Assembly: GCF_016892765.1 (NCBI RefSeq)
Contig: NZ_JAFEMD010000001.1
Span: 124,001 to 188,000 of the forward strand
DNA length: 64,000 nucleotides
Reading direction: 5' to 3'
From: Microvirga arvi
GTDB lineage: Bacteria > Pseudomonadota > Alphaproteobacteria > Rhizobiales > Beijerinckiaceae
A program made the position numbers and the translations under genes. Positions within the stretch are counted from its first letter, which is position 1. The number at the start of each line of letters is the position of its first letter. Positions 18,755 to 29,216 of the stretch are shown here, piece by piece. The notes below the pieces were generated by a model. It made no database searches, had not been told where the DNA came from, and worked only from the letters and a program-made list of their open reading frames with translations.

Positions 18755-19258
18755 TTATGCAGCTTTCGTGTTGATCTTGCTCTCGGCGATCCGATTGAGC
18801 TTCTGATCCGTGGCTTTCTCCTGATCCAGGATCTGGTGCAGGACGCCGGCGCAGTCGTCGCGGCCGAGCTGCTTGGCCCAGGCGACAAGGGTGCCGTAGC
18901 GGGTGATCTCGTAGTGCTCCACGGCCTGAGCGGCGGCGAGCAGGGCAGCGTCGAGGACCTGAGGATCGGCGATCTCGCCCGAAATCTCCTGTGCCTCGTC
19001 GATGATGCCATCGATAGCCGGGCAGGTCACGCCCTTCGGATCGTGCCCGTGCATCCGGAACACCTGCTCGACCATCTGGATCTGCTGCTGGGTTTCGCCG
19101 AGATGCGTTTGGAAAGCCTGCTTCAGCTGCGGATCGGTGACCTGTTCGATCATCTCCGGCAGCGCCTTCGTGATCTGCTGTTCGGCGTAGTAGATATCCT
19201 GCAGGGTGTGGATGAAGAGGTCATCCAACGACTTGATGTCCTTCGACAAAAGGCCCAT
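18755..19258 (-). CDS. DUF892 ferritin-like stress protein (YciE/YciF type)
   Basis: A 167-residue four-helix-bundle protein of the DUF892 family, ferritin-like and usually stress-induced; biochemical role not settled. Diagnostic stretches: LFIHTLQDIYYAEQQITKALP, HLGETQQQI, AAQAVEHYEITRYGTL and DQEKATDQKLNRIAE; the E and H residues could bind iron. ATG at 19258 (MGLLSKD). A GGAAC-N17-GTT promoter lies about 80 bp upstream at 19339-19363. A paralogue with the same kind of promoter is at 39842-40336. Confidence 0.9.
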   Translation of the reverse strand: MGLLSKDIKSLDDLFIHTLQDIYYAEQQITKALPEMIEQVTDPQLKQAFQTHLGETQQQIQMVEQVFRMHGHDPKGVTCPAIDGIIDEAQEISGEIADPQVLDAALLAAAQAVEHYEITRYGTLVAWAKQLGRDDCAGVLHQILDQEKATDQKLNRIAESKINTKAA

Positions 19259-19338
19259 AGCGCAATCCTTCCCAAGTTCTGAGACATGCCAGCATGCGAG
19301 CGCCATCATTCGCTTGGCGCATCGTGCAGCTTGGGGAG

Positions 19339-19363
19339 AACGTTGCGGGTGAAAGGCGGTTCC
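19339..19363 (-). promoter_or_regulatory. EcfG-type promoter (GGAAC-N17-CGTT)
   Basis: On the minus strand GGAAC (19363-19359), 17 bases, then GTT (19341-19339) preceded by C. It points to the DUF892 gene at 19258. The motif overlaps the last codon of rmuC. Confidence 0.7.
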
Positions 19364-20550
19364 TAATCCACGGCTCGAAGATTGCGGCCCTGAAGACGCA
19401 GGAGTTCGGCCCGGGCCTCAGCCTCGCCTTCATCGAACTCGAGGGATTCGATCCTCTCGCCGCGCTTCACGATCTTGTCAGCTGATACCCTGATCTGGGA
19501 CACGTCGTCCTGAGCCTGCCGGAAGTGAGCGTCGAGCTTCGCCACGCGGGAATCGAGCCGCTCCACGTCTTCCAGGAGCTTCTGCACCTCGATCTGGATC
19601 ACCCGCGCCTCCTCGCGGATGCGGGCATCCCGCACAAGGGCCTGCATCACCTGTATGGCAAGCGTCAGGAGGGACGGCGAGACGATGACGATGCGGGCGC
19701 GATGGGCCTTCTGGACCACGTCGTCGAAATGCTCGGCGAGATCGGCGTAGATCGACTCCGCCGGCACGAACAGCATGGCGATGTCCTGGGTCTCGCCGGG
19801 GATCAGGTACTTCTCCGCGATGTCCTTCACATGGACGAGCATATCGTTGCGGACTCGTGCAGCCGCACGGCTGCGCGCCTCGTCCCCCTTGGACTCGCGG
19901 AACAGGGTGAAGCCCTCCAGCGGGAACTTGGCGTCGATCACGAGACCGCGCTCGTCGCCCGGCAGGCGCACGAGGCAATCGGGTCTCGTGCGGTTGGAAA
20001 GGGTGGCCTGAAACTCGAAGGCGCTGGGCGGGAGCCCGTCGCGGATGATCGCCTCCATTCGCCCCTGCCCATAGGCGCCGCGGGTCTGCTTGTTGGAAAG
20101 AATGTCTTTCAGCCCGACGATTTCGCCGGTGAGGTTCGTCAGGTTCTGCTGCGCGGCATCGATGACGGCGAGCCGCTCGTTGAGCTTGGACAGGTTCTCG
20201 GACTGGTGCCGCGTGGAAGCCTCCAGCCCTTGGCCGACCCGGTGCTGCAGCCCGTCGATCCGCTCCGAGATCATGCGCACGAAATCGCTCTGACGGGAGC
20301 CGAACACCTCGGCGATGGTCCGCATCCGGCCCGTCATCTCGGACTGGATGCGGGTGAGCTCCGCCACCTTTTCGTCCATCTCCCGCGCCCGCTCTTCGGC
20401 GATCATCGCTTCAAGGGTCCGTTCCCGGCGGGTCCGCAGGAGCAGCACGGTGACGAGGAGCAGGAGGGCGACGCTGACGCCTGCCATCCCCAGGACGATC
20501 TGCCCCCAGGTCAGGGAGGTCTTGCCGAGGATCAGGACGACGTCGTTCAT
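19363..20550 (-). CDS. rmuC: DNA recombination protein RmuC
   Basis: RmuC-family protein thought to limit inverted-repeat recombination through a nuclease-like core. The 395-residue product has an N-terminal membrane helix (about residues 15-37), a long coiled coil, and the RmuC domain containing NKQTRGAYGQGRMEAII, LVIDAKFPLEGF and IAMLFVPAESIYADL. The ATG at 20550 is used; in-frame sequence upstream to 20682 covers the palindromic repeats and is not conserved. Convergent with no neighbour; the DUF892 promoter sits over its stop. Confidence 0.93.
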   Translation of the reverse strand: MNDVVLILGKTSLTWGQIVLGMAGVSVALLLLVTVLLLRTRRERTLEAMIAEERAREMDEKVAELTRIQSEMTGRMRTIAEVFGSRQSDFVRMISERIDGLQHRVGQGLEASTRHQSENLSKLNERLAVIDAAQQNLTNLTGEIVGLKDILSNKQTRGAYGQGRMEAIIRDGLPPSAFEFQATLSNRTRPDCLVRLPGDERGLVIDAKFPLEGFTLFRESKGDEARSRAAARVRNDMLVHVKDIAEKYLIPGETQDIAMLFVPAESIYADLAEHFDDVVQKAHRARIVIVSPSLLTLAIQVMQALVRDARIREEARVIQIEVQKLLEDVERLDSRVAKLDAHFRQAQDDVSQIRVSADKIVKRGERIESLEFDEGEAEARAELLRLQGRNLRAVD

Positions 20551-20594
20551 GGAGGCCAAGGTTCCGGTTGACGGATGCATCCGAACACAAGTGC

Positions 20595-20702
20595 CTCGTG
20601 CGGAAAAGTGGATTCCGCTTTTCCGCGGAAACGATGCACTCATGAATGATAGGCATCGGAATAGCCCCGAAAGTGGACCCACTTTTGGGTCCGATGCCGG
20701 AG
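20595..20702. repeat. Two AAAAGTGG palindromes upstream of def
   Basis: Copy 1 (about 20598-20640): GCGGAAAAGTGGATTCCGC...GATGCAC. Copy 2 (about 20663-20700): GAAAGTGGACCCACTTTTGGG...GATGCCG. Both belong to the dispersed GCATC-AAAAGTGG family and fill the gap between divergent rmuC and def. Confidence 0.75.
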
Positions 20703-20748
20703 ACGAACGATTTGACCATTCTGGCCCAAGCGCTTATCTCCCGCGATC

Positions 20749-21267
20749 ATGACCATAAGACCCCTTGTCATCCTTCCTGATTCCAAGCTTCGCCTGGTTT
20801 CCGAGCCCGTTAAGGACATCACGAGCGAGATCCGCAGGCTTGCGGACGACATGCTGGAAACCATGTACGACGCCCCCGGCGTCGGCCTTGCCGCCATCCA
20901 GATCGGCGTGCCGGTCCGCATGGTGACCATGGACGTGTCGAAATCCGAGGAGGAGCATCAGCCGATGGTGCTCATCAATCCCGAGATCCTCTGGGCCTCG
21001 GAGGAGAAGCGGGTTTACGAGGAAGGCTGCCTGTCGATCCCCGAATATTACGAGGAGGTCGAGCGCCCGGACCGGGTGCGCTTCCGCTACATGAACCTGC
21101 AGGGGGAGAGTGTCGAGCAGGATGCGGACGGGCTGCTGGCCACCTGCGTCCAGCACGAGATCGATCACCTGAACGGGGTCCTGTTCATCGACTACCTGTC
21201 GAAGCTCAAGCGCGATCGGGTCACGACCAAGTTCAAGAAGGCAGCCAAGCGCGAGGCCGGCGCATGA
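20749..21267 (+). CDS. def: Peptide deformylase
   Basis: Removes the N-formyl group from nascent proteins. The 172-residue metalloenzyme shows all three family motifs in order: [10 protein letters not shown] (about residues 45-54), EGCLSIP, and [10 protein letters not shown] with the two metal-binding His; the Cys of motif 2 is the third ligand. The stop overlaps the fmt start as ATGA, giving the classic def-fmt pair. Confidence 0.97.
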   Translation: MTIRPLVILPDSKLRLVSEPVKDITSEIRRLADDMLETMYDAPGVGLAAIQIGVPVRMVTMDVSKSEEEHQPMVLINPEILWASEEKRVYEEGCLSIPEYYEEVERPDRVRFRYMNLQGESVEQDADGLLATCVQHEIDHLNGVLFIDYLSKLKRDRVTTKFKKAAKREAGA

Positions 21268-22196
21268 GCCTTCGCGTCGTCTTCATGGGCACGCCCGATT
21301 TCGCGGTGCCCACCCTCTCCGAAATCGTCGGCCAGGGTCACGAGGTGGTGGCCGTCTACACCCGCCCGCCGGCCGCCGCCGGCCGCGGCATGGAGCTGAA
21401 GCCCTCTCCAGTCCACACCATGGCGGACCGGTTCGGGATTCCTGTGTTCACGCCCAAGACCTTGCGCACGGACGAGGCTGCGGAGATTTTCCGCAGCCAT
21501 GGGGCCGATGTGGCGGTGGTCGTGGCCTACGGCATGCTGCTCCCGAAGGCGATCCTCGATGCGCCGGAACTCGGCTGCCTCAATCTGCATGCCTCCCTGC
21601 TCCCCCGCTGGCGCGGCGCGGCCCCGATCCAGCGCGCCATCATGGCAGGGGACAACCAGACCGGCATTGCCGTCATGAAGATGGAGGAGGGGCTCGACAC
21701 CGGCCCTGTCGCCATGGTCGAGCGGGTGGCGGTCACGCCCGCCATGAATGCGGGCGAATTGCACGACAAGCTGATGGTCCTCGGTGCCGATCTCATGGTG
21801 CGGGCGCTTGCGGCCTTGTCCCGTGGAGGCTTGAGCTTCACGCCCCAGCCCGAGATGGGCGTGACCTATGCCCATAAGCTCAAGAACGAGGATGGCCTGA
21901 TCGACTGGTCGAGGCCGGCGCAGGCCGTCCACGATCACATCCGCGGGCTCTCGCCCTTTCCGGGAGCCTACTTCGTCGCCGATTTCGGCAAGGGTCAGGA
22001 ACGGGTGAAGGTGCTGCGTGCGACCCTGGGGAAAGGCGAAGCTTCCCCAGGGACACTGCTTGATATTAATGGTATAATATCTTGTGGCGACGGGGCTGTC
22101 CGTCTCATCCAGGTTCAACGAGCCGGCAAAGGCCCCGTAGCCTTCGAGGAATTCCTGCGCGGCGTGAGGCTCGGTCCGGGCGCCCGCTTCGGGTGA
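21264..22196 (+). CDS. fmt: Methionyl-tRNA formyltransferase
   Basis: Formylates initiator Met-tRNA using 10-formyl-THF. The 310-residue protein has the formyltransferase domain with [10 protein letters not shown] at the N-terminus, [16 protein letters not shown] and the catalytic-region [16 protein letters not shown], then the C-terminal OB-like domain. Translationally coupled to def. Near 22060 the gene has a locally AT-rich run (GATATTAATGGTATAATATC) that still encodes protein; it is also a partial palindrome, which is odd in this GC-rich context. Confidence 0.96.
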   Translation: MSLRVVFMGTPDFAVPTLSEIVGQGHEVVAVYTRPPAAAGRGMELKPSPVHTMADRFGIPVFTPKTLRTDEAAEIFRSHGADVAVVVAYGMLLPKAILDAPELGCLNLHASLLPRWRGAAPIQRAIMAGDNQTGIAVMKMEEGLDTGPVAMVERVAVTPAMNAGELHDKLMVLGADLMVRALAALSRGGLSFTPQPEMGVTYAHKLKNEDGLIDWSRPAQAVHDHIRGLSPFPGAYFVADFGKGQERVKVLRATLGKGEASPGTLLDINGIISCGDGAVRLIQVQRAGKGPVAFEEFLRGVRLGPGARFG

Positions 22197-22205
22197 GGGC
22201 CACCT

Positions 22206-22700
22206 ATGACGATCCATCTGAAGGATTCCGCAGACTGGCAGGCGATCTATGCGATCTATGTGGAAGCCTTCGGACAATCGGCGGAGGCCGATCTGGTGCG
22301 GAATATGCAGAATGACGGCGATCTGCTCCTCTCCCTGACCGCCTATAACGATCAACCGGCAGGGCACATCGCCTATTCCCATCTGAGGCTGCACGAGATT
22401 CCCTCCATCAAGGCCTGCGTGCTGGCTCCGCTGGCAGTGGTCCCCTCCTTCCGGCAGCAGGGCATCGGGGCACAGCTTGTGCGGCACAGCCTGGAACGGC
22501 TCAGGAACGGCGGGTACGATCTGGTCGTCGTCCTTGGAGAGCCGCATTATTACGGCCGCTTCGGGTTTGATCCGAAGCTGGCGGAGAAGCTGAAAACCCC
22601 GTATGACGGGCCTTATCTCCAGGCCCTTGCGCTTTCCGATCAGGGGAAAGGCGCCCATGGCCCGGTCTCCTATGCCCGGGCCTTTGCAGAACTGAATTAA
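22206..22700 (+). CDS. GNAT family N-acetyltransferase (YhbS-like)
   Basis: A 164-residue acetyltransferase of the YhbS subgroup, substrate unknown. Family features: [24 protein letters not shown] (acetyl-CoA binding loop, RQQGIG) and [18 protein letters not shown], which is diagnostic for YhbS-like proteins. It lies 9 bp after fmt and 2 bp before truA, so it is part of the def-fmt-truA operon. Confidence 0.88.
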   Translation: MTIHLKDSADWQAIYAIYVEAFGQSAEADLVRNMQNDGDLLLSLTAYNDQPAGHIAYSHLRLHEIPSIKACVLAPLAVVPSFRQQGIGAQLVRHSLERLRNGGYDLVVVLGEPHYYGRFGFDPKLAEKLKTPYDGPYLQALALSDQGKGAHGPVSYARAFAELN

Positions 22701-22702
22701 AC

Positions 22703-23452
22703 ATGCCTCGCTACAAGCTTGTCGTCGAGTATGACGGCACGCCGTTCACCGGGTGGCAGCATCAAACGAACGGCCTCTCCGTGCAGCAGGCGGTGGAGGA
22801 TGCGATTGCGCGCTTTACCGGGACACCCGTGCGCATCCACTGCGCCGGCCGCACCGATTCAGGCGTTCATGCCACCCATCAGGTCGTGCATGTGGATCTG
22901 GAGAAGGAGTGGCGGCCGGATACGGTGCGGGATGCCACCAACTCCCACCTGAGGCCTGCACCCGTGGCGATTCTCTCGGCGCGGATCGTGCCCGACACCT
23001 TCAACGCCCGCCTTTCGGCTGTGAAGAGGCACTACGTCTACCGCATCCTCAACCGGCGGGCGCCCCCGACCCTTGAGGCGAGCCGGGTCTGGCACGTGGC
23101 GTGGACGCTTGATGCGGAAGTGATGCACGAGGCTGCGAAAATGCTGATCGGACGGCACGACTTCACCACGTTCCGGGCCGCCGAATGTCAGGCCAACAGC
23201 CCGATCCGCACCCTCGACCGGCTCGACGTCGAGCGGATCGGCGACGAGATCCGCCTCTATGCGTCCGCCCGCTCGTTCCTGCACCATCAGGTTCGCTCGA
23301 TGACGGGCACGCTGGAGCGAGCGGGCGCCGGGCGCTGGTCGGTGGAGGATGTGCGGGCGGCCCTCGAAGCGCAGGACCGTAAGCGCTGCGGCCCCATGGC
23401 TCCGCCGACAGGCCTCTACCTGATTGGCGTCGATTATCCGGAGCTATCCTAG
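22703..23452 (+). CDS. truA: tRNA pseudouridine(38-40) synthase
   Basis: Modifies uridines 38-40 in the tRNA anticodon arm. The 249-residue protein has the catalytic aspartate in [11 protein letters not shown] (about residue 52), plus HFVYRILNR-like [13 protein letters not shown] and [13 protein letters not shown] near the C-terminus. Start ATG 22703 is two bases after the acetyltransferase stop. The 3' end overlaps the convergent membrane-protein gene by 9 bp. Confidence 0.96.
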   Translation: MPRYKLVVEYDGTPFTGWQHQTNGLSVQQAVEDAIARFTGTPVRIHCAGRTDSGVHATHQVVHVDLEKEWRPDTVRDATNSHLRPAPVAILSARIVPDTFNARLSAVKRHYVYRILNRRAPPTLEASRVWHVAWTLDAEVMHEAAKMLIGRHDFTTFRAAECQANSPIRTLDRLDVERIGDEIRLYASARSFLHHQVRSMTGTLERAGAGRWSVEDVRAALEAQDRKRCGPMAPPTGLYLIGVDYPELS

Positions 23453-24034
23453 AAGCCCCCGCATCGCGCCGGCCACGAAGGAATTGAGCACGATGCCGAG
23501 CACGACGACGCCCAACGCCGGCAGGCTTGAGAGGCCCAGCGTCGACTTGGTGGCGAACCATTGCAGCCGGACGATGATGATGGCGAAGGCGAGGCTGAAA
23601 AGGCTGGCGAGCGCAGGCGGTGCCCACCCCAGTAGTACGAGCATGGCCGGCACGGAGAGCATCAGCATGCCGATGACGGAGATCCAGTTCGTCACGATCA
23701 CGAAGGGCACATAGGCTTTCTCGAGACGAAACCAGCGCGCAACACAGATCATGGCCAATGGCAAGGCTACGAAGCCCGCCACATGACCCAATGCGACGAC
23801 CAAATCGATCCAGAGATTGTCCAAGAGAGACCGGTCTGGTTGAAGCAGTCCGAGACGCAGGCGCTCGAAGGCGAGGGACACCACATAGGCCGGAAGGGTC
23901 AGCCAGAGCGCCGTGAAGGAGCGCCAGAAGCCTCGCTCGCTCATGTCGAAGGACTTCAATCCTTCCGCCCTGCTGTTGAGCAGGTCGAGGGTTCCCTTGA
24001 ACGAGCGATTGACCTCATCCGCCGTGACGATCAT
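23444..24034 (-). CDS. Yip1-like integral membrane protein, function unknown
   Basis: A 196-residue protein with an N-terminal cytoplasmic part ([20 protein letters not shown]..) and four or five membrane helices from about residue 45 to the end. I recognise a resemblance to small Rhizobiales membrane proteins of the Yip1/transporter-unknown kind but no catalytic motif. ATG at 24034 is preferred; an upstream in-frame start at 24088 would add 18 less typical residues. Its end overlaps truA by 9 bp (convergent). Confidence 0.7.
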   Translation of the reverse strand: MIVTADEVNRSFKGTLDLLNSRAEGLKSFDMSERGFWRSFTALWLTLPAYVVSLAFERLRLGLLQPDRSLLDNLWIDLVVALGHVAGFVALPLAMICVARWFRLEKAYVPFVIVTNWISVIGMLMLSVPAMLVLLGWAPPALASLFSLAFAIIIVRLQWFATKSTLGLSSLPALGVVVLGIVLNSFVAGAMRGLLG

Positions 24035-24138
24035 GAGCAGCCTCAACGTGGGAGACACTTGATCACGATGAATGGACGGACGCGCCAAAACGTTCCGCTC
24101 ATTTTCCGACTTTAGTCTAAATATTCAGGCTTCGGCTC

Positions 24139-25302
24139 TCAGGGTGACGCGGTGAAATAGGCGTCCAGCACCTTGCGGTAAATCCCTGTCAAGCGACCCA
24201 AATCGGCAACCGGAACCCGCTCGTCGATCTGGTGCATGGTCTGACCCACGAGGCCGAACTCGACCACCGGGCAATACTTCACAATGAAGCGAGCGTCTGA
24301 GGTGCCGCCCGTGGTGGAAAGCTTCGGCTGCCAGCTGGTCTCGGCCTTGATGGCATCGGCGATGAAACCCACGAACGCGTTCGGCGGCGTCAGGAAGGCG
24401 ACCGCATTGGTGGGGTCCATCGTGAGGGTGTAGCGCACCGTGTTGCCGGCGGCCTCGCGCAGGCGACGCTCGATCTCCTCCTCTAGGCTTTGGGGCGTCC
24501 AGAGATCGTTGAAGCGGATGTTGAAGGTCGCCCGCGCCTCTGCCGGGATGACGTTGGAGGCCGGGTTGCCCACGTCGACACTCGTCACCTCCAGGTTCGA
24601 AGCGTCGAAGTGCTCCGTGCCGTGATCGAGCGGTTCGCTCAGGAGACCTGAGAGCAGGCGCATCATGCCGGGGATCGGATTATCAGCCAGATGCGGATAG
24701 GCCACATGCCCCTGCTTGCCTTCGACGGTAATCCGGCCCGTGAGCGAGCCGCGTCGGCCTATCTTGATCATGTCGCCGAGCTGGTTTGGGTTGGTCGGCT
24801 CACCCAGGATGCAGTGGTCGAAGCGCTCGCCGCGGTCCTTGGCCCATTCGAGGAGCTTGACCGTCCCATTGATGGCCGGCCCCTCCTCGTCTCCCGTGAT
24901 GAGGAAGCCGATGGAGCCTTTGAAGTCCGGGTTTGCACGGATGAAGTCGAGCGCCGCCGCCATCATGCAGGCGATGCCGCCCTTCATGTCGACGGCGCCG
25001 CGCCCGTAGAGCTCGCCGCCATGGATCTCGCCGCTGAACGGATCGTGCGCCCAGCGGCTCGCATCGCCCGGCGGCACCACATCGGTGTGACCGGCAAACA
25101 GCAGGTGGGGCTCGCTCTTGCCGTAGCGGGCATAGAGGTTTTCCACGTCCGGTGTGCCGGGCTCGGAAAAGACCGGGCGGTGCACCTCGAACCCCGCCTC
25201 CTTCAGTACGCCCTCGATGAAGGCGAGCGCTCCGCCCTCCTCCGGCGTCACGGAGGGGCAGCGCAGGAGGGACTGGGCGAGGAGGAGGGGGGAGGAGGTC
25301 AT
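24139..25302 (-). CDS. dapE: Succinyl-diaminopimelate desuccinylase
   Basis: Hydrolyses N-succinyl-LL-DAP in lysine/peptidoglycan precursor synthesis. The 387-residue M20-family di-zinc enzyme shows [12 protein letters not shown] (first metal His/Asp), [10 protein letters not shown], the catalytic ITGDEEGPA and the dimerisation domain starting [11 protein letters not shown] at 25302 follows the dapD stop by four bases, so dapD-dapE form an operon. Confidence 0.96.
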   Translation of the reverse strand: MTSSPLLLAQSLLRCPSVTPEEGGALAFIEGVLKEAGFEVHRPVFSEPGTPDVENLYARYGKSEPHLLFAGHTDVVPPGDASRWAHDPFSGEIHGGELYGRGAVDMKGGIACMMAAALDFIRANPDFKGSIGFLITGDEEGPAINGTVKLLEWAKDRGERFDHCILGEPTNPNQLGDMIKIGRRGSLTGRITVEGKQGHVAYPHLADNPIPGMMRLLSGLLSEPLDHGTEHFDASNLEVTSVDVGNPASNVIPAEARATFNIRFNDLWTPQSLEEEIERRLREAAGNTVRYTLTMDPTNAVAFLTPPNAFVGFIADAIKAETSWQPKLSTTGGTSDARFIVKYCPVVEFGLVGQTMHQIDERVPVADLGRLTGIYRKVLDAYFTASP

Positions 25303-25306
25303 CGGA

Positions 25307-26152
25307 TCAATCGCGGAGCAGCTCGTTGATGCCGGTCTTCGCCCGCGTCTGGGCATCGACGCGCTTCACGATGACGGCGCAGTAGAGGGACGGGCCGGGC
25401 GAGCCGTCCGGCAGGGGCTTGCCGGGAAGCGTGCCGGGTACGACCACCGAGTAGGGCGGCACGCGACCGACGAAGACCTCGCCGGTGTTGCGATCGATGA
25501 TCTTGGTAGAGGCCGAGATGAAGACTCCCATGGAGAGCACCGAACCCTCACCGACCACGACGCCCTCCACGACTTCGGAGCGGGCGCCGATGAAGCAATT
25601 GTCCTCGATGATGGTGGGATTGGCCTGGAGCGGCTCCAGAACGCCGCCGATGCCGACGCCGCCGGAGAGGTGAACGTTCTTGCCGATCTGGGCGCAGGAG
25701 CCGACCGTCGCCCAGGTATCGACCATGGTGTTCTCATCCACATAGGCGCCGAGATTGACGAAAGACGGCATCAGCACCACGCCGGAAGCGATATAGGCGC
25801 CGCGGCGCACGGTGCAGTTCGGCACGGCACGGAACCCCGCCTGCCTGAACTCGGCCTCGGACCAGCTGTCGAACTTGGAGGGAACCTTGTCCCACCACAC
25901 GGCCTCGCCGGGGCCGCCTTTGATGATGCCCATGTCATTCAGGCGGAAGGACAGGAGCACGGCCTTCTTCAGCCACTGATGCACCTGCCACTCGCCGCCA
26001 GCCATTTTCTCGGCGACGCGCGCCCTGCCGGAATCGAGAAGGCTCATGGCCTGCTCCACAGCCTCGCGCACGGCTCCTGTCGTGGAGGCGTTCACATTGG
26101 CCCGGTCCTCCCAGGCGGCATCGATCGTTTGGGCGAGATCAGTGGTGGACAT
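25307..26152 (-). CDS. dapD: Tetrahydrodipicolinate N-succinyltransferase
   Basis: Succinylates tetrahydrodipicolinate, the step that feeds dapE. The 281-residue left-handed beta-helix protein carries the hexapeptide-repeat region (about residues 100-230) with [38 protein letters not shown] and [16 protein letters not shown] at 26152 starts MSTTDLAQ; an upstream in-frame start at 26194 is not supported. Confidence 0.97.
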   Translation of the reverse strand: MSTTDLAQTIDAAWEDRANVNASTTGAVREAVEQAMSLLDSGRARVAEKMAGGEWQVHQWLKKAVLLSFRLNDMGIIKGGPGEAVWWDKVPSKFDSWSEAEFRQAGFRAVPNCTVRRGAYIASGVVLMPSFVNLGAYVDENTMVDTWATVGSCAQIGKNVHLSGGVGIGGVLEPLQANPTIIEDNCFIGARSEVVEGVVVGEGSVLSMGVFISASTKIIDRNTGEVFVGRVPPYSVVVPGTLPGKPLPDGSPGPSLYCAVIVKRVDAQTRAKTGINELLRD

Positions 26153-26234
26153 CGGCAACTCGGGGCAAGGGTTTCGCTGCCGCCTGATTAGCAATGGCGC
26201 CTCAACCTGTCACCTGATCTATGGCGAAGCCAGC

Positions 26235-26969
26235 TTACTTCTTCGAGGGCAGTGCGTAGGCCCGCAGGAAATCCGCCAGATCGTTCGTGATGTAGTCGAT
26301 GTCCGGCGTCCTGATTGCCTCCTGCTCGAAGCTTTCCCGGAAGGGGTCGAGGGTCTTCGGCACGATCAGGGTCGTCGTCATGCCGAGCTCGTGTGGGACG
26401 GTCAGGTTCTTGGCGATGTCCTCGAACATGGCCGAGCGGGAGGGCTCCACCCCGTGCTTCTCAAGGAAGATCTCGTAGGCGCGCCGGTCGGGCTTGGGCA
26501 CGAAGTTGGAGGCGGCAATGTCGAACACGTCCTCGAAATGGTCGAGGATGCCGATCTTCCTCGCCACGTTCTCCGCGTGCTTGCGTGAACCGTTGGTGAG
26601 AATGAGCTTGCGCCCGGGAAGCCGCTCGATCGCCTCACCTAGGCTGTGGTTCAGCTCGATGTCGGTGTGGTCGATGTCGTGGGCGAAGTCGAGGAAATCA
26701 TGCGGATCGATGTTGTACTCGTCGATCAGCGCCTTAAGGGTCGTGCCGTATTTGTGATAGAAATACTTCTGCAGCGCCTGCGCCGACAGCCCATCGAGCC
26801 CGAACAGCTCAGTGATGTAGAGGGTGATGCGCTGGTCGATCTGTGGCCAGACCCGCGAGGTGTGCGGATAGAGCGTATTGTCCAGGTCGAAGACCCACGT
26901 CTCCACGTGCGAGAAGGGACGGGATTCGGGGGAGGACAGGTGGCTCTCGATGGCTGGCTTGGCGTTCAT
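26235..26969 (-). CDS. Pyrimidine 5'-nucleotidase (HAD family)
   Basis: HAD-superfamily phosphatase of the SDT1/pyrimidine 5'-nucleotidase subgroup, 244 residues. Motif I is VFDLDNTLYPH (about residues 26-36), motif II ILTNGS, motif III K in FVPKPD, motif IV FEDIAKNL. Placement between argB and dapD is common in Rhizobiales. ATG at 26969 is used; the long in-frame extension to 27236 runs into argB and is rejected. A GC hairpin sits between argB and this gene (26989-27006). Confidence 0.9.
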   Translation of the reverse strand: MNAKPAIESHLSSPESRPFSHVETWVFDLDNTLYPHTSRVWPQIDQRITLYITELFGLDGLSAQALQKYFYHKYGTTLKALIDEYNIDPHDFLDFAHDIDHTDIELNHSLGEAIERLPGRKLILTNGSRKHAENVARKIGILDHFEDVFDIAASNFVPKPDRRAYEIFLEKHGVEPSRSAMFEDIAKNLTVPHELGMTTTLIVPKTLDPFRESFEQEAIRTPDIDYITNDLADFLRAYALPSKK

Positions 26970-26988
26970 GGATCCCGAAGACGACAAT

Positions 26989-27006
26989 GGGGCCGTGCGG
27001 CCCCAC
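26989..27006. other. GC-rich hairpin between argB and the nucleotidase gene
   Basis: TGGGGCC-GTGC-GGCCCCA forms a stable stem. It lacks a T-run on either strand, so it is more likely an mRNA stability element or processing site than a terminator. Confidence 0.45.
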
Positions 27007-27052
27007 TGATGGAAATATAAGCGTTCTCTGCCGCTTCGGAAAGGGTGAAGTC

Positions 27053-27958
27053 CTAGCCCCTGCGGATCAGGGTACCGGCGCCGTGATCGGTGAACAGCTC
27101 CAGCAGCACCGCATGGGGCACCTTGCCGTCGAGGATGACGACGGCCTCCACGCCCCTTTCCAGGGCATAGATGCAGGTCTCGATCTTCGGGATCATGCCG
27201 TCGGTGATGGTGCCGTCGGCGATCAGGCGGCGGCAATCCTCGATGGTCATTTCCGGAATGAGATTCTTGTTCTTGTCGAGAACGCCCGGAACGTCGGTCA
27301 GCAGGAGGAGGCGCTTTGCCGTCAGGGCGCCGGCGATGGCACCGGCAAAGGTGTCCGCGTTGACGTTGTAGGTCTGGCCGTCCTGGCCGATCGCGACGGG
27401 CGCAAGGACCGGGATCAGCTCGGCCTGCAGCACCTGGTCCAGAACCTCCCGGTTCACGTGCTCGGGCTCGCCGACGAAGCCCAGGTCCACCACCTTCTCG
27501 ATGTTGGAATCAGGGTCGACGGCCGTGCGGGTGACCTTGCGGGCGGTGACCATGTTGCCGTCCTTGCCCGACAGGCCGACGGCCTTTCCGCCTTCGGCGC
27601 CGATCCAGCCGACGATCTGCTTGTTGATCGAGCCCGCGAGCACCATCTCGACCACCTCGACGGTGGCGGCATCCGTGACGCGAAGCCCACCCTTGAACTC
27701 GGACTTGATGCCGAGCTTCTCGAGCATCTTCCCGATCTGAGGCCCTCCGCCATGGACGACCACGGGCTTGATGCCTGCCTGTTCGAGGAGAACCACGTCC
27801 TCGGCGAAATCCTCGGCCGCCGCCCGGTCGCCCATGGCATGGCCGCCGTACTTGATCACGACCATCTGCTGGTCGTAGCGCTGCATGTGCGGCAGAGCCT
27901 GCACAAGCACCTCGGCCTGCACATGGACGTCGGGAAGGGGCGTGGACGGATCGGACAT
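27053..27958 (-). CDS. argB: Acetylglutamate kinase
   Basis: Phosphorylates N-acetylglutamate in arginine synthesis. The 301-residue amino-acid-kinase protein has [11 protein letters not shown] (phosphate loop), [14 protein letters not shown] (substrate loop), [26 protein letters not shown] and the DGMIPK block. The ATG at 27958 is chosen for its GGAG seven bases upstream; an in-frame ATG at 27979 would add seven residues and cannot be excluded. Arginine feedback (N-terminal helix type) is likely from the family. Confidence 0.95.
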   Translation of the reverse strand: MSDPSTPLPDVHVQAEVLVQALPHMQRYDQQMVVIKYGGHAMGDRAAAEDFAEDVVLLEQAGIKPVVVHGGGPQIGKMLEKLGIKSEFKGGLRVTDAATVEVVEMVLAGSINKQIVGWIGAEGGKAVGLSGKDGNMVTARKVTRTAVDPDSNIEKVVDLGFVGEPEHVNREVLDQVLQAELIPVLAPVAIGQDGQTYNVNADTFAGAIAGALTAKRLLLLTDVPGVLDKNKNLIPEMTIEDCRRLIADGTITDGMIPKIETCIYALERGVEAVVILDGKVPHAVLLELFTDHGAGTLIRRG

Positions 27959-28095
27959 GGGCAGCTCCGGCGCGGTCATCGGGATCAAACGGCCTGCCTT
28001 CTAGCCCAGGTCAGATGTTATGGAAACCGCTATGATGCCTATGGCGCCGCACAAGATCGACGGTTCGCTTGAGAACCAGAGTATTGGATAGAGTG

Positions 28096-28119
28096 AAAGG
28101 GCCGCCCAAGGCGGCCCTA
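28096..28119 (-). terminator. Hairpin terminator after the RTX gene
   Basis: AGGGCCGCC-CAA-GGCGGCCCT stem directly after the RTX stop; on the minus strand followed by TTTCAC, a weak T-run. Confidence 0.55.
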
Positions 28120-28124
28120 GCCAG

Positions 28125-29216
28125 TTACATGACGAAGAAGTCTTGGGCCGTCATCTTCAGATTTTTGTCGAGGTCAGCGAACTTGACGGCTTTGCGAGAA
28201 CCTGAACCGTCCGCATCGTAATAGAGGTCACCGGCCTTCTTGTCGTAGATGATCCGATCATCCTTGTCGTGCGCCTTCGAGCCAGTCCAGAAAGCCCCCT
28301 TCTTGAGCTCGCCTTTCTTGGCAACCTTGGAGAAGATGGACTTGGAGAGGCCGATCGTATCGCTCTTCACCTCGAAATCGTCCAGGTCGTTCGGCTTCTT
28401 GGCATTCAGCTTGTCATCGATGACGAAGAATTCACCATCTTCCAGGATGGCGTATTTGCCTGAAGAGTAGTTGGCGAAGTGGATGACTTCGATGTTCTTG
28501 AGCTTGCCGAAGTCAACGACACCAAGATCTTGAACGTGGAACATGAGGAAGGCTGTATCCTTCCCGCCATCAGCAGCTTCCACGACGGTGCTGTTGATGC
28601 TGTCGATGTAGTACATATCATCGCCCGAGCCGCCCTCCAGCGTATCGGTTCCACCGACATCGTAAAGTCTGTCGTCGCCGCCGAGGCCCCTCAAATGGTT
28701 GTTGCCGGCATTGCCAGTCACCTCGTTGTCCAAGGCATTGCCTGTTCCGTTGAGGCTTTCGTAGCTCTCGGCGCTACCGTATCCGGAGCCGGTGAGCTGC
28801 AATTTTTCAACGTGATCAGGCAGCACATAGCTGATTTTCGAAACGACGAAATCGCTGCCATTGTTATCTGCTTCGACGACGAGGTCGCCTGCGTCATCCA
28901 CGCGGTAGGAGTCATTCCCATCTCCACCGATCAGCAGGTCTGCCCCGATACCTCCGTCTAAGTAGTCGTCGCCATCTCGTCCCTCGAGTGTATCGGCGCC
29001 GGCGCCTCCGTTTAGGTCGTTAACCAATGTGCTGCCAATGATACGGTTAGCGCTTTCATTGCCCATGACGTGAACATTATAGACAGTACTGTTTGGATCA
29101 CGACTTGCAGCTAGCAATTCTTGAAAAGAGGTAAAGTACTTTATGTTCTGGTATTCCGGAACTGAGTAATTCATCTCGGTTGAGGTTAGCTGATACAAAC
29201 CCTGTAGGAACCACAT
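28125..29216 (-). CDS. RTX-type calcium-binding protein
   Basis: A 363-residue acidic protein with hemolysin-type nonapeptide repeats (GGAGADTLE, GRDGDDYLD, GGIGADLLI, GGDGNDSYR at about residues 70-105, and GLGGDDRLYD..GGSGDDMYY at 178-206). These repeats bind calcium and mark proteins exported by type I secretion using a C-terminal signal. The C-terminal part (KAGDLYYDADGSGSRKAVKFADL..) is the usual tail. No enzyme domain is visible. The ATG at 29216 has a strong AAGGAG nine bases upstream. DNA in and upstream of the gene is AT-richer than its neighbours, and no type I exporter gene is nearby. Confidence 0.88.
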   Translation of the reverse strand: MWFLQGLYQLTSTEMNYSVPEYQNIKYFTSFQELLAASRDPNSTVYNVHVMGNESANRIIGSTLVNDLNGGAGADTLEGRDGDDYLDGGIGADLLIGGDGNDSYRVDDAGDLVVEADNNGSDFVVSKISYVLPDHVEKLQLTGSGYGSAESYESLNGTGNALDNEVTGNAGNNHLRGLGGDDRLYDVGGTDTLEGGSGDDMYYIDSINSTVVEAADGGKDTAFLMFHVQDLGVVDFGKLKNIEVIHFANYSSGKYAILEDGEFFVIDDKLNAKKPNDLDDFEVKSDTIGLSKSIFSKVAKKGELKKGAFWTGSKAHDKDDRIIYDKKAGDLYYDADGSGSRKAVKFADLDKNLKMTAQDFFVM